DNA of 64,000 nt from contig JACVCO010000007.1 of the NCBI GenBank assembly GCA_016741995.1, positions 1 through 64,000 on the forward strand. The letters run 5' to 3'. Below the pieces are notes generated by a model. The model made no database searches. It worked only from the letters and a program-made list of their open reading frames with translations, and was not told the DNA's origin. Each line of letters starts with the position of its first letter. Positions within the stretch are counted from its first letter, which is position 1. This DNA comes from Hydrogenophaga sp. Its GTDB lineage: Bacteria > Pseudomonadota > Gammaproteobacteria > Burkholderiales > Burkholderiaceae_C. A program made the translations under genes and the position numbers. This document shows, one piece after another, positions 33,208-42,512 of this stretch.

Positions 33208-34502
33208 TGGAACAAGTGCTGTTGTTCGGCCTGTTGATGGCCGCTTTCATGGCGTTCGCGGTCATCGGCGTGCCGGTGTTCTTTGCCATGGGCCTGGCCG
33301 CGATCGTGTTCATCGCCTTCAGCGGCGGCGCGGTGCCCTACAACATCGTGGCCTCGTCCATGGTGCAGGGCATGGATTCGTTCGCCTTCCTCGCGATCCC
33401 GTTCTTCTTTCTCGCGGGCGAGCTGATGAACACCGGCGGCATCACGCGCCGCCTGCTCAACGTGGCCATGGCCGCGGTGGGCCACATCCGCGGCGGCCTG
33501 TCGCACGTGGCCATCCTCGCGAGCATGGTGTTCTCGGGCGTGTCGGGCTCGGCGGTGGCCGACGCCTCGGCCATCGGCTCTTCGATGATCCCGGCCATGA
33601 AGGAGAAGGGCTACGACGGCGCCTACGCGGCCGCGGTGGTGGCCGCCGCCTCCACCATGGGTCCCATCATCCCGCCCTCGATCGCCTTCGTGGTCTACGC
33701 GCTGGTGAGCGACGTGTCGGTGGGCCAGCTCTTCATCGCGGGCGCCATCCCCGGGTTGCTCATGGGCGTGTACCTGCTGGCCGCGGCGACCTGGGTGGCG
33801 CACCGCCGCGCCCTGCCCTACTCCGAGCGCACCTCGCTGCGCGCCGTGCTCGGCGCCGCGTGGGACGCGCTGCCCGCGCTGGCGATGCCGGTCATCATCA
33901 TCGGCGGCATCGTGGGCGGTGTGGTCACGCCCACCGAGGCCGGCATTGCCGCGGTGCTCTACGCGATCGTGATCAGCGTGTTCTTCTACCGCGAGCTCAC
34001 GCTGCGCCAGACCTGGACCATCCTGTGCGAGTGCATGGTGAGCTCGGGGATCATCCTGCTCACCATCGCGGCCTCGGGCATTTTCTCGTGGCTGGTGGCC
34101 AACCTGGCCATCGGCGAAACGCTCGCCACCACGCTCAAGACACTCACCGACAGCCCCTGGGTGATGCTCGCGCTCATCAACGTGGTGCTGCTGCTCTGGG
34201 GCCTGGCGCTGGAGCCCGCGGTGGCCCTCGTCACTCTGGTGCCGGTGCTGGTGCCGATTGCCAATGCCTATGGAATCGACCTCGTTCATCTGGGCGTGAT
34301 CGTGGTGCTCAACCTCATGATCGGCCAGCTCACGCCGCCATCGGGCGTGATCACCTTCCTCACTGCGCAGATCGCGGGTTCGCCGCTGCACGCGGTGTTC
34401 AGGGAAGCGCTGCCCTTCACGGTGGCGCTGATCGCGGTGCTGCTGATCGTGACCTACGTGCCGGCCGTCTCGCTCTGGCTGCCGGCGGTGCTGGGCGGTT
34501 GA
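33207..34502 (+). CDS. TRAP transporter large membrane subunit (DctM family)
   Basis: 431 residues, about twelve membrane helices. Typical DctM blocks: FLAIPFFFLAGELMNTGGIT, MVFSGVSGSAVADASAIGS, and MGPIIPPSIAFVVYA, plus the second-half GGVVTPTEAG and GQLTPPSGV. Start ATG at 33207 is chosen over a TTG three bases earlier because it gives the usual TGATG overlap. It is the sodium-coupled translocation subunit. A strong hairpin follows at 34525. Confidence 0.95.
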   Translation: MEQVLLFGLLMAAFMAFAVIGVPVFFAMGLAAIVFIAFSGGAVPYNIVASSMVQGMDSFAFLAIPFFFLAGELMNTGGITRRLLNVAMAAVGHIRGGLSHVAILASMVFSGVSGSAVADASAIGSSMIPAMKEKGYDGAYAAAVVAAASTMGPIIPPSIAFVVYALVSDVSVGQLFIAGAIPGLLMGVYLLAAATWVAHRRALPYSERTSLRAVLGAAWDALPALAMPVIIIGGIVGGVVTPTEAGIAAVLYAIVISVFFYRELTLRQTWTILCECMVSSGIILLTIAASGIFSWLVANLAIGETLATTLKTLTDSPWVMLALINVVLLLWGLALEPAVALVTLVPVLVPIANAYGIDLVHLGVIVVLNLMIGQLTPPSGVITFLTAQIAGSPLHAVFREALPFTVALIAVLLIVTYVPAVSLWLPAVLGG

Positions 34503-34524
34503 GGCCGGCACCCCTGTTGGCCGA

Positions 34525-34567
34525 AAGACCACAAGCGCATGCGGCGCGCCGTGCGCCTTGTGGTCTT
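34525..34567 (+). terminator. Strong hairpin at the end of the TRAP operon
   Basis: AAGACCACAAG (34525-34535) pairs with CTTGTGGTCTT (34557-34567), an uninterrupted 11-bp stem, and CGCA/TGCG extends pairing inward. It starts 22 bases after the stop codon. The exit side ends GGTCTTCGG without a long U-run, so it is a probable but not textbook terminator. Confidence 0.55.
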
Positions 34568-34693
34568 CGGAAGCACAGCGCCGCCCGCCTGTCGCGCCAT
34601 GTGAATTCCCCACGCGCCCCCGACGATATGTAAAGCAGCACGCACCACGATGCGTTGCGGTCAGACACATCAAGGGAATACGAGGGAAACACC

Positions 34694-36271
34694 ATGGGCA
34701 TCGATCGCCTCTCCATCAAAACCCGTCTGCTGGCGGGGTTCATGTTCTTGTCGGTCATCGTGCTGGCGGTGGCCACGCTGGCCGTTCGCTCGCTCGGGCA
34801 CGAGCACGACACCTTCACGCAGTACGTGGGCGAAAGCTCGGAGCGCGTGACGCTGGCCAACGCCATCCTCGACGCCGCCAACGCGCGCGCCATCGGTGTG
34901 CGCAACCTGGTGCTGGTGAGCAAGCCGGCCGACCAGGAACTGGAAAAGGCGGCCACCGTCGCGGCACACGGCCAGGTGGTGGAGCGGTTCAAGCGCCTGC
35001 GCGCCGCCCTGGACGCGGACATTCATACGGATCCGCAGGAACGCCGCCTGTACGACGACCTGGTGGCCGTGGAAGCAAAGTACGGCCCGGTGGCGCTCGA
35101 CATCCTGGATCGCGCAGTCAAGGGTGACCGCGAGGGCGCCGTGCAGCGCATGGACACCGATTGCCGCCCGCTGCTCAACGCGCTGGTGAAAGCCGGCCAC
35201 GCCTACTTGGCGTACGCGGCCGACCAGGCGGCGCGCGAAGCCAAGGCGTCCGATGTGTCGTACGCAACGAACCGCAATCTCATGATCGGTGCCAGCGTGG
35301 CCGCGGTGGTGGCGGCCCTGGCGCTGGCGCTGCTGCTCACGCGCACCATCGTCACCCCCATCCAGCAAGCGGTGCACGTTGCCAAGACGGTGGCCTCGGG
35401 CGACCTGAGCTCCGCCATCAACGTGACCCGCGGCGACGAACTCGGCGACCTGCAGGCCGCGCTCAAGGCGATGAACGAAAGCCTGGTGCGCATCGTCGGG
35501 GACGTGCGCCAGGGCAGCGACAGCATCGCCACCGGCAGCGCGCAGATCGCCACCGGCAACGCCGACCTGTCGACCCGCACCGAACAGCAGGCGAGCAACC
35601 TGCAGCAGACCGCGGCCTCGATGGAAGAGATGAATGCCACCGTGCGCACCAGCGCCGACACCGCGCGCCAGGCCACGCAACTCGCCACCTCGGCCAGTTC
35701 CGCGGCCGTCAAGGGCGGCGAGGTGGTGGGTCAGGTCGTGGCCACGATGCAGGACATCCAGCACAGCAGTCAGAAGATCGGCGACATCATCGGCGTGATC
35801 GATGGCATCGCGTTCCAGACCAACATCCTGGCGCTCAATGCCGCGGTGGAAGCCGCGCGGGCCGGTGAACAGGGCCGCGGCTTCGCGGTGGTGGCGGCCG
35901 AGGTGCGCAACCTCGCGCAGCGCAGCGCCGAAGCGGCGAAAGAGATCAAGGGCCTGATCGGCGCCAGTGTGGACAAGGTCGAATCCGGCTCGCGCCTGGT
36001 GGGCGACGCCCGCAGCGCGATGGACGACATCGTGGGCCAGGTGCGCCGCGTGACGGACCTGATCTCCGAGATCGGCGCCGCCACCGCGGAGCAGACCGAG
36101 GGCATCGGCCAGGTGAACACCGCGATCGCCCAGCTCGACCAGGCCACGCAGCAGAACGCCGCGCTGGTGGAAGAAAGCGCGGCCGCGGCCGAGAGCCTGC
36201 GCACACAGGCCGCGCGGCTGGCCGACGCGGTGGGCTTCTTCCGCCTCGGTGGCGAGGTGGCGCGCGCCTGA
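34694..36271 (+). CDS. Methyl-accepting chemotaxis protein, four-helix-bundle sensor
   Basis: 525 residues. The ATG at 34694 ([15 protein letters not shown]) has GAGGG upstream and leads straight into membrane helix 1. The periplasmic region (about 35-190) has the 4HB_MCP/Tar-like helical pattern. Helix 2 ([17 protein letters not shown]) is followed by HAMP ([17 protein letters not shown]) and the MCP domain with tip [20 protein letters not shown]. It ends GGEVARA with no CheR-docking pentapeptide. It is monocistronic, between the TRAP operon and a convergent GST gene. Placement next to a transporter hints at chemotaxis to the same solute (inference). Confidence 0.94.
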   Translation: MGIDRLSIKTRLLAGFMFLSVIVLAVATLAVRSLGHEHDTFTQYVGESSERVTLANAILDAANARAIGVRNLVLVSKPADQELEKAATVAAHGQVVERFKRLRAALDADIHTDPQERRLYDDLVAVEAKYGPVALDILDRAVKGDREGAVQRMDTDCRPLLNALVKAGHAYLAYAADQAAREAKASDVSYATNRNLMIGASVAAVVAALALALLLTRTIVTPIQQAVHVAKTVASGDLSSAINVTRGDELGDLQAALKAMNESLVRIVGDVRQGSDSIATGSAQIATGNADLSTRTEQQASNLQQTAASMEEMNATVRTSADTARQATQLATSASSAAVKGGEVVGQVVATMQDIQHSSQKIGDIIGVIDGIAFQTNILALNAAVEAARAGEQGRGFAVVAAEVRNLAQRSAEAAKEIKGLIGASVDKVESGSRLVGDARSAMDDIVGQVRRVTDLISEIGAATAEQTEGIGQVNTAIAQLDQATQQNAALVEESAAAAESLRTQAARLADAVGFFRLGGEVARA

Positions 36272-36278
36272 GCCGGCC

Positions 36279-36896
36279 TCAGCCCTGGCTGCGCAGGGCC
36301 CAGGCCCGTTGCGCCGCCGGGCGGGCCAGGCAGCGCTGGTGCCAGGCCCGGGCGTGCGGCAGTTCGCTGCGCGCCATGTCTTTCAGGCGCTGCAGCACGG
36401 CCGCCAGGTTCAGGTCGGCCACGCTGAACGCATCGCCCAGCAACCATTCGCGATCACTCAGGTGGCGGTCGAGCGTCTGCAGGCGTTGCTGCAGCTTGTC
36501 GATCGCCGATGTGGCGATGGCTTCCACGCGCTGCGCGGGCGGCAGGAAGCTGGTGTGGTGAAACCACTGGCGCGCCAGCGGTTCGATCTCGCTCGCGGCC
36601 CACAGCGTCCACTGGTAGATCTCGCCCACACCGCGCGCGCTGTCGCGCCACAGGCCGCCGGCGGGCCGCGTCTGCGCCAGGTGCAGGGTGATCGCAAGCG
36701 ATTCGAACAGCACCACGCCGTCGTCGTCGATGGCGGGCACGGTGCCGTTGGGGTTGATCGCGAGGTAGGCCGGCTCGCGCGTCTCGGGGCCTTCGTAGTG
36801 CCAGCGCAGGTGCTCGTAGGGCAAGCCCAGTTCTTCGGCGGCCCACAGCGGGCGGATCGCGCGCGAGGCGGCGATCCCGTAGATCTTCAGTGCCAC
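36279..36896 (-). CDS. Glutathione S-transferase
   Basis: 205 residues, full length for a cytosolic GST. The thioredoxin-like half has the glutathione-binding sequence INPNGTVPAIDDDGVVLFES (cis-Pro and Glu-Ser conserved); the helical half has DAFSVADLNLAAVL. The start is GTG at 36896 with AGGA upstream. The N-terminus KIYGIAASRAIRPLWAAEE has Ser/Arg where catalytic Ser or Tyr is expected. It lies 36 bases downstream of a gamma-glutamyltransferase-like gene on the same strand, so the two may jointly process gamma-glutamyl or glutathione adducts (inference). Confidence 0.92.
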   Translation of the reverse strand: MALKIYGIAASRAIRPLWAAEELGLPYEHLRWHYEGPETREPAYLAINPNGTVPAIDDDGVVLFESLAITLHLAQTRPAGGLWRDSARGVGEIYQWTLWAASEIEPLARQWFHHTSFLPPAQRVEAIATSAIDKLQQRLQTLDRHLSDREWLLGDAFSVADLNLAAVLQRLKDMARSELPHARAWHQRCLARPAAQRAWALRSQG

Positions 36897-36932
36897 AGGT
36901 GTCCTTGTGTCGTCGGGTTCGGGAGAGCGGAA

Positions 36933-38393
36933 TCAGCAGGCCAGGGCCATGCCGTCCTTGCGGGGGTCGGAGCCACCGAGCAGGTGGCCTTCGGGCGCGC
37001 GCATCACCATTTGCGCGCCACCAAAATCGCTGCGCCCGCCGAGCTCGCCCTCGCCTGCCGGTTCGCGGTAGCCCGCTTGGCGCAGCGCGTGCGCCACGGG
37101 CTCGGGCGTGCCGGCCTCAATGGCCAGTGCGCGCTGCGCCTCCAGGCGCCAGCGCGGTGCGTCGATCGCGGCCTGCAGGCCCTCGCCCCAGGCCGCGGTG
37201 CGCACCATCAGTTGCACATGGCCCTGCGGCTGCATCGCCCCGCCGACCACGCCGAAGCCGGCGTGAAAGCGGCCGTGGCGCAACGCGGCACCGGGCACCA
37301 CCGTGTGGTACGGGCGGCGCGACGGCGCCGCGCCGTTGAGTTCACCCGGGGCCGCGAAACCGAAGCCGCGGTTCTGCAGCACGAAGCCGCCCCCTGCCAC
37401 GCCGATGCCGCTGCCGAAGCGCTTGAACACGCTGCTCATGAGCGTGATCGCAAAGCCCTGTGCGTCCACCACCACGGTGCACACGGTGTTGCCCGCGGGG
37501 TCGGCCACCACACGCTTGGCGTGCGCCAGGGCCTCGTCCATGCGGTCGACGATGGCCACCGCGGTGGCCGGGTCGTCGCGCTCCAGGGGCAGGGCATCGA
37601 GCGCTTCCAGCGTGTGCAGCACCGCCAGGCCGTGCGTGTTCGGCGGGCACTCGAGCACCTCCAACCCGCGAAAGCGCCCGCGCAGCGGCGCGGCGAACTC
37701 ACCGCGGTGGGCGGCAAAGTCGGTGGCCAACAGCACCCCACCCAGGGCCCGGCTGGCGCGCTCGGCGGCGCGCGCGGGCTCGCCCAGGTAGAAGGCGTCC
37801 GGGCCGTCGTGGGCGATTGCTTCCAGCGTGCTGGCCAGTTCGGGGTTGGCGAAGTGTTCCCCGGCGCGGGGCGTGGCGCCCGCACGGTAGAGCCTGGCGC
37901 TCACCGGGTCGCGCGCGATCACCGGTTCGAACAGCGCCCATTCGCGCGCGGCCACCGGCGACACCGCGAACCCGGCGCGCGCCGCATCGATCGCCGGCGC
38001 AAAGAGCAAGGCCCATTCGAGCCGGCCGTGGCGCTGGTGCAGGTCGTGCCAGCCGCGCACCGCACCCGGCACGGTGATGGTGTGGACATGGCGCTCGGGC
38101 AGGCGCTGCCCCGGCAGGTGCGACAGCAGGCTGGCGTCGAAGGCCGCCGGGGAACGCCCCGAGCCGTTGTAGCAAACGGGGTCGTTGTCGGACGGCACCA
38201 GCATGACCATCAGATCGCCACCGATGCCGGTGGCCATCGGCTCGACCACCCCCATCACCGCGTCGGCCGCGATCGCGGCATCGACCGCGCTGCCGCCCCG
38301 CTCCAGCATGAGCGCCGCAGCCCGGGCCGCCAGCGGGTGGCCCGTGGCGACCATGGCCGCATCGCTGCGCGTGTCGGGGCGTGGGGTGCTCAT
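36933..38393 (-). CDS. Gamma-glutamyltransferase-family Ntn hydrolase
   Basis: 486 residues. Family landmarks: MVATGHPLAARAAALMLERGGSA interrupted by normal variation, VEPMATGIGGDLM, and the self-cleavage region GNTVCTVVVDAQG. Thr303 there is the predicted new N-terminal nucleophile, in place of the usual TTHxSVVD. The usual GGT lid and the SSMSPT oxyanion segment are not recognisable; the matching stretch reads RPYHTVVPGA. No signal peptide is obvious, so it may be a cytoplasmic gamma-glutamyl or acyl amidase rather than a classical periplasmic GGT. It is divergent from the permease gene, with palindromic operators between them. Confidence 0.88.
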   Translation of the reverse strand: MSTPRPDTRSDAAMVATGHPLAARAAALMLERGGSAVDAAIAADAVMGVVEPMATGIGGDLMVMLVPSDNDPVCYNGSGRSPAAFDASLLSHLPGQRLPERHVHTITVPGAVRGWHDLHQRHGRLEWALLFAPAIDAARAGFAVSPVAAREWALFEPVIARDPVSARLYRAGATPRAGEHFANPELASTLEAIAHDGPDAFYLGEPARAAERASRALGGVLLATDFAAHRGEFAAPLRGRFRGLEVLECPPNTHGLAVLHTLEALDALPLERDDPATAVAIVDRMDEALAHAKRVVADPAGNTVCTVVVDAQGFAITLMSSVFKRFGSGIGVAGGGFVLQNRGFGFAAPGELNGAAPSRRPYHTVVPGAALRHGRFHAGFGVVGGAMQPQGHVQLMVRTAAWGEGLQAAIDAPRWRLEAQRALAIEAGTPEPVAHALRQAGYREPAGEGELGGRSDFGGAQMVMRAPEGHLLGGSDPRKDGMALAC

Positions 38394-38422
38394 GTGAGGA
38401 TCCTGTGGAGGTATTGCTGCAA

Positions 38423-38435
38423 GAATACAGTATAC
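38423..38435. promoter_or_regulatory. GTATAC-N-GTATAC-type operator copy 1
   Basis: Reads GAATAC-A-GTATAC, one mismatch from the consensus, 30 bases upstream of the gamma-glutamyltransferase-like start codon. It is positioned to block that promoter. Confidence 0.7.
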
Positions 38436-38573
38436 CGATGCACCGATCGACAACGAACCTTTGATCGATCGCCCCCTCCCCGCCTTCCGCCATCTCCAGA
38501 CGAGACGGGTTCGTCAATGCCCAGCAGCGCTCAAAGCCCCTGGCACGAAGTCTGCATGGAAGTCATCAGATAG

Positions 38574-38589
38574 ACGGTATACCGTATCC
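38574..38589. promoter_or_regulatory. GTATAC-N-GTATAC-type operator copy 2
   Basis: Reads GTATAC-C-GTATCC at 38577-38589, one mismatch. The overlapping ACGGTATACCGT at 38574-38585 is also a perfect 12-bp palindrome. It lies mid-way between the two divergent genes. Confidence 0.65.
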
Positions 38590-38710
38590 ATGTATTCACA
38601 GGATTCCCTGAAATCCCCAGAAAACAGGTACTTTATGCCTCCAATCGATCAGCGATACGACAGGCCCATGCACCACAAAGGCGCGGGAAAACCCTGGCGA
38701 TGCACCAATA

Positions 38711-38723
38711 GTATTCTGTATAC
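38711..38723. promoter_or_regulatory. GTATAC-N-GTATAC-type operator copy 3
   Basis: Reads GTATTC-T-GTATAC, one mismatch, 157 bases before the permease start codon. A promoter for the permease-porin unit probably lies close by. Confidence 0.65.
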
Positions 38724-38880
38724 CATATGAAATCACAACGACAGGCGCCCATGGACATCCTGGAGGGAGGGGGCGCCGGACAAGCCAGGCCCATGCCATT
38801 GCCCGCGGGGCCGACCGCGGGCACGTTCTGTACATCAACCACCGCCTGACCCTGCAGGCACACACCTCACGGAAAAAACC

Positions 38881-40413
38881 ATGGATTCCAACGTAACCCT
38901 CACAGCGGCGCACTGGATGTACCTGCTGGGCGTGATCGCCATCATCGTGACGATGGTGTTCCGCGCGAACGTGCTCGTGCCCTCGATCGCGGCCACCTTC
39001 CTCGTCGGCCTGGCCTGGACGGGCAGCACCCTCGGTGGCCTGGGCAGCATCTACAACGCCAGCCTGGTGGCGGCCAAGGAGCTGTTCAACATCTTCCTGG
39101 TGATCGCGCTGATGACGGCGCTGCTCAATTCACTCAAGGCCCTGAAGTCCGACATCCTGATGGTGCGGCCGTTCCGGGTGCTGATGAAGAACGGCCCGAT
39201 CTCCTACCTGCTGCTGGCCGGCATCACCTACTTCATCTCGCTGTTCTTCTGGCCCACGCCCGCGGTGCCGCTGGTGTGCGCGGTGCTGCTGCCCGCCGCC
39301 ATCGCCGCCGGCCTGCCCCCCATCGTGGGTGCGGCCGCCATCGCGGTGGCCGGCCAGGGCATGGCGCTGTCGTCGGACTACGTGATCGGCGTGGCCCCCG
39401 GCATCAGTGCCAAGGCCGCCGGTGCCGTGGCCTCGGTGATCGCCGACCGCGCGCTGGTGCTGTCCATCATCACCGGCGTGATCGCGCTGGTGCTGATCTA
39501 CGTCTTCCACCGCCGCAAGTTCCTGCCCGCCAGCCCGGCGCACCTGGAACGCTGGCAAGAGCTGGCCGTGAAAGGTGAGCTGGCCCAGCACGAGCACGAA
39601 GGCACGGCCCACAAGGCCGAGATCGCCCAGGGCACGAGCCGCGAGAACCAGCCCGTGACCAGCCAGGACCTGCGCCGCGAGCTGCAAAGCGTGCCGGCCG
39701 AGGATTTCAAATGGTCCAAGCTGTTCGCCATCGTCACGCCGCTGGTGTTCCTGGCCGTGATCATCCTGATGGTGCTGCCCAAGCTCGGTATCCCGCTGGG
39801 TGACTTCAAGGGCGGTGCCGGTGCCTCGCTCGTGGGCGGTGCCGCCGCGCTGCTGATGATCTTCGCGACGCTCGCCATGAAGGGCGCGCGCCAGATGCTG
39901 GAGACCAGCGCCGACCACATCACCGAAGGTTTCGTGTTCGCGTTCCGCGCCATGGGCTCGGTGCTGCCGATCGCGGGCTTCTTCTTCCTGGGTGCCAGCG
40001 AAACCGCCGCCGCCATCTTCGGCGGCAACGCGGCCGACACGCCCAGCCTGCTGTTCGATCTGGTGCGCGGCGCGCAGGACTGGATCCCGCACAACCCGAT
40101 GTTCGTGGCCTTCGGCCTGCTGATCGTGGGCATGGTCACCGGCATCGACGGCTCGGGCTTCTCCGGCCTGCCGCTCACCGGCGCGCTCTCCGGCGCCCTG
40201 GGCCCGGTCTCCGGCATCGACGCCGAAACCCTCGCCGCGATCGGCCAGATGGGCGCGATCTGGACCGGTGGCGGCACGCTGATCGCCTGGTCTTCGCTGA
40301 TCGCCGTGGCCGGCTTCGCCCGCGTCGCTGTGACCGACCTCGTGCGCGTGCTCGCCCTGCCGGTGCTCATCGGCCTCGCGGCCTCCACCGTTGCCGCGGT
40401 CGCGCTGTTCTGA
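38881..40413 (+). CDS. Unclassified multi-pass permease, ion-transporter-superfamily-like
   Basis: 510 residues with roughly eleven to twelve predicted membrane helices. Two halves are separated by a charged cytoplasmic loop at about 215-280 (EHEGTAHKAEIAQGTSRENQ). Each half has Gly/Ser/Pro-rich re-entrant-looking segments: FFWPTPAVPLVCAVLLPAA, GQGMALSSDYVIGV, and GIDGSGFSGLPLTGAL. This resembles GntP/CitM-type organic-anion carriers, but I cannot name a family. It is probably the inner-membrane importer for the pathway substrate, with the porin 47 bases downstream. Operators upstream link it to the HDO operon. Confidence 0.82.
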   Translation: MDSNVTLTAAHWMYLLGVIAIIVTMVFRANVLVPSIAATFLVGLAWTGSTLGGLGSIYNASLVAAKELFNIFLVIALMTALLNSLKALKSDILMVRPFRVLMKNGPISYLLLAGITYFISLFFWPTPAVPLVCAVLLPAAIAAGLPPIVGAAAIAVAGQGMALSSDYVIGVAPGISAKAAGAVASVIADRALVLSIITGVIALVLIYVFHRRKFLPASPAHLERWQELAVKGELAQHEHEGTAHKAEIAQGTSRENQPVTSQDLRRELQSVPAEDFKWSKLFAIVTPLVFLAVIILMVLPKLGIPLGDFKGGAGASLVGGAAALLMIFATLAMKGARQMLETSADHITEGFVFAFRAMGSVLPIAGFFFLGASETAAAIFGGNAADTPSLLFDLVRGAQDWIPHNPMFVAFGLLIVGMVTGIDGSGFSGLPLTGALSGALGPVSGIDAETLAAIGQMGAIWTGGGTLIAWSSLIAVAGFARVAVTDLVRVLALPVLIGLAASTVAAVALF

Positions 40414-40460
40414 ATCTCCCTCCCTGTCTCCCCACCTTCATTTCATCAACCCGTTCCATC

Positions 40461-41492
40461 ATGAAAAAAAGCATCCTGCTCGCCGTCGCCACCGTGTGCT
40501 GCGGTTCCGCCATGGCGCAGTCGAGCGTCACGCTCTATGGCCTGGCCGACATGTACCTGGCCAGCAAGAAAGACGCGGCCACCGGCCTGCGCACCACCTC
40601 GGTCGACAGCAGCGGCATCTATGAAAGCCGCTTCGGCTTCAAGGGCACCGAAGACATCGGCGGCGGCTACAAGGTCAACTTCAACCTGGAGTCGGGCTTC
40701 GCCATGGACAACGGCGGCGCCGGCGGGGTGTCGTTCACGCGCCAGTCGTGGGTCGGCATCTCCGGTGGTTTCGGTGACTTCCGCATGGGCAAGGCCTGGA
40801 GCGCGTTCGACGACATCAGCGGCAGCGCGCTGGTGGCCAAGAACTCGGTGCTGGCACCGAACCAGGGCGCCTGGCTCAGCACCTCGTACCGCGACGCACC
40901 CAACAACGGCTTCTACTACGCCAGCCCCGAGTTCGGCGGCTTCAGCGGCGTGGTGAGCTACGGCATGGCCGAGAACAGGACCGCCACCGTGGGCCAGGGC
41001 TCGATCACCAGCATGCACGTGAAGTACGCCGCCGGCCCGGTGTTCGCGGGCGTGGCCTACCAGACCGAAAAGGCCACCGGCGACGCCGAGGCCATCAAGT
41101 TCACGCGCCTGAACGGTTCGTACCAGCTCGGTGACGCCAAGCTCATGGCCAGCTACGGCCGCGTGGCCTTCGGCAGCGCCAAGACCAACGAATGGACGCT
41201 GGGCACCGACTACGCGGTCAGTGGCGCGCTGACCATCTCGGCCGGTATCGCCCAATCCAAGGGCGCGGTCACCGGCTTCACCGGCGACACCAACTACACC
41301 GGCAAGCTGGTCACCACCGTGGCCCCGGGCGCGGCCGACGTGAAGCGCACCGGTTATTCGGTGGCCGCGTTCTACGGCCTGAGCAAGCGCACCACGGTGT
41401 ACGGCGGCTACCGCGCCAACACCATCAAGACCCCGGGCGCCGCCGACCAGGACGGCAGCGTGCTGGCACTGGGCCTGCTGCACACGTTCTGA
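40461..41492 (+). CDS. Burkholderiales-type general porin
   Basis: 343 residues, outer-membrane 16-strand trimeric porin (Porin_4). Signal KKSILLAVATVCCGSAMA-Q, first strand SSVTLYGLADMYL, and the conserved RFGFKGTEDIGGGYKVNFNLE, FTRQSWVGISGGFGDFRMGK and C-terminal LGLLHTF ending in Phe. It is probably cotranscribed with the permease. A classic intrinsic terminator follows. Confidence 0.95.
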   Translation: MKKSILLAVATVCCGSAMAQSSVTLYGLADMYLASKKDAATGLRTTSVDSSGIYESRFGFKGTEDIGGGYKVNFNLESGFAMDNGGAGGVSFTRQSWVGISGGFGDFRMGKAWSAFDDISGSALVAKNSVLAPNQGAWLSTSYRDAPNNGFYYASPEFGGFSGVVSYGMAENRTATVGQGSITSMHVKYAAGPVFAGVAYQTEKATGDAEAIKFTRLNGSYQLGDAKLMASYGRVAFGSAKTNEWTLGTDYAVSGALTISAGIAQSKGAVTGFTGDTNYTGKLVTTVAPGAADVKRTGYSVAAFYGLSKRTTVYGGYRANTIKTPGAADQDGSVLALGLLHTF

Positions 41493-41536
41493 ACATCACC
41501 CAACCGTTTCTTCCTTTGGAGTCCTTCGGGATCCTT

Positions 41537-41567
41537 TGCCGCGCCCCACGGGGCGCGGCATTTTTTT
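41537..41567 (+). terminator. Rho-independent terminator after the porin gene
   Basis: TGCCGCGCCCC (41537-41547) pairs with GGGGCGCGGCA (41550-41560), followed directly by seven T residues (41561-41567). This is the clearest intrinsic terminator in the window and ends the permease-porin unit. Confidence 0.92.
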
Positions 41568-41601
41568 GTGCCGGCGCAGGGCCGGCCGTTTCATGTATCG
41601 A

Positions 41602-42417
41602 TCAGGTCAGCAAGGCCGAGTGCAGCATCTTGGCCGCCAGCACGAACAGGAAGCCCGCGAACACCCGCTTGAGCGTGGCCACCGGCAAACGGCTCGCCAG
41701 ACGCGCGCCCACCGGGGCCATCAACACGCCGGGCAGCAGAATGGCCAGGAACGCGGGCAGGTAGATGAAGCCCAGGCTGCCTTCGGGCAGGCCGCTCACC
41801 TGGCGGCCATTGACGAAGAACATCAGCGCCCCCATCACGGCGATCGGCAGGCCCAGCGCGGCGGACGTGCCCACCGCGCGGTGCATGTTCACGTTGCACC
41901 AGGTCATGAACGGCACCGACAGAAAGCCCCCACCCGCCCCCACCAGCTGCGACAGCCCGCTGATGAGCGTGCCGACACCGAACAGGCCCCACACACCCGG
42001 CAACTGGCGCGACGGTTTGGGCTTGGCGTTGAGGAACATCTGCACCGCCGAGTAGGTGACGAAGACCGCGAACACGCTGGCCAGCACGGTGGTGCTGAGC
42101 TGCCTGGCCAGCCAGCCACCGAGCACGCCGCCCAGGACGATCCCGGGCGCGATGCCGCGCACGATGGACCAGTCCACATTGCCCTTGGTGTGGTGCGTGC
42201 GCGCGCTCGAGATCGAGGTGAACACGATGATGGCCAGCGAGGTGCCCAGCGCCAGATGCACCAGCGAGGCGCGCGCGAAGCCCTGCGCTTCGAACAACCA
42301 GGTGAGCAGCGGCACGAACAGCATGCCGCCACCGATACCCAGCAGCCCGGCCGCGAAGCCACCGACGACGCCCAGCGCGGCATACGCGGCGAGCCAGACA
42401 AACAGGTCAGAAGTCAT
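41602..42417 (-). CDS. TauE/SafE-family membrane transporter (first of two)
   Basis: 271 residues, about eight helices. The duplicated family motif appears as GLLGIGGGMLFVPLLTWLF (near residue 25) and LVGAGGGFLSVPFMTW (near residue 165). TauE-type proteins are thought to export sulfite, sulfoacetate or other small anions. The ATG at 42417 has AAAGGA upstream; an ATG nine bases earlier is too close to it. It is divergent from the GntR regulator and converges on the porin terminator. Confidence 0.92.
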   Translation of the reverse strand: MTSDLFVWLAAYAALGVVGGFAAGLLGIGGGMLFVPLLTWLFEAQGFARASLVHLALGTSLAIIVFTSISSARTHHTKGNVDWSIVRGIAPGIVLGGVLGGWLARQLSTTVLASVFAVFVTYSAVQMFLNAKPKPSRQLPGVWGLFGVGTLISGLSQLVGAGGGFLSVPFMTWCNVNMHRAVGTSAALGLPIAVMGALMFFVNGRQVSGLPEGSLGFIYLPAFLAILLPGVLMAPVGARLASRLPVATLKRVFAGFLFVLAAKMLHSALLT

Positions 42418-42512
42418 GAGGAACATCCTTTGAAAGCAATGAAACAGAAACGGGGAAAAACCGGGGGGGCTGGCGCAGGGGGTGGCTCGCATAAAATCGC
42501 GCCGCTTCGGGC

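Larger units (their letters stand above)
38394..38880. other. 487-bp divergent intergenic region with three operator copies
   Basis: This A+T-richer gap between the gamma-glutamyltransferase-like and permease genes has no convincing gene. A short open frame at 38461-38730 lacks coding character. It holds three close copies of GTATAC-N-GTATAC, annotated separately, two of which flank the middle of the gap. Confidence 0.7.

Noticed and set aside
38461..38730. Short plus-strand frame (89 codons) in the GGT/permease gap.
   Set aside because: No homology, no ribosome binding site, and it runs through two operator copies.
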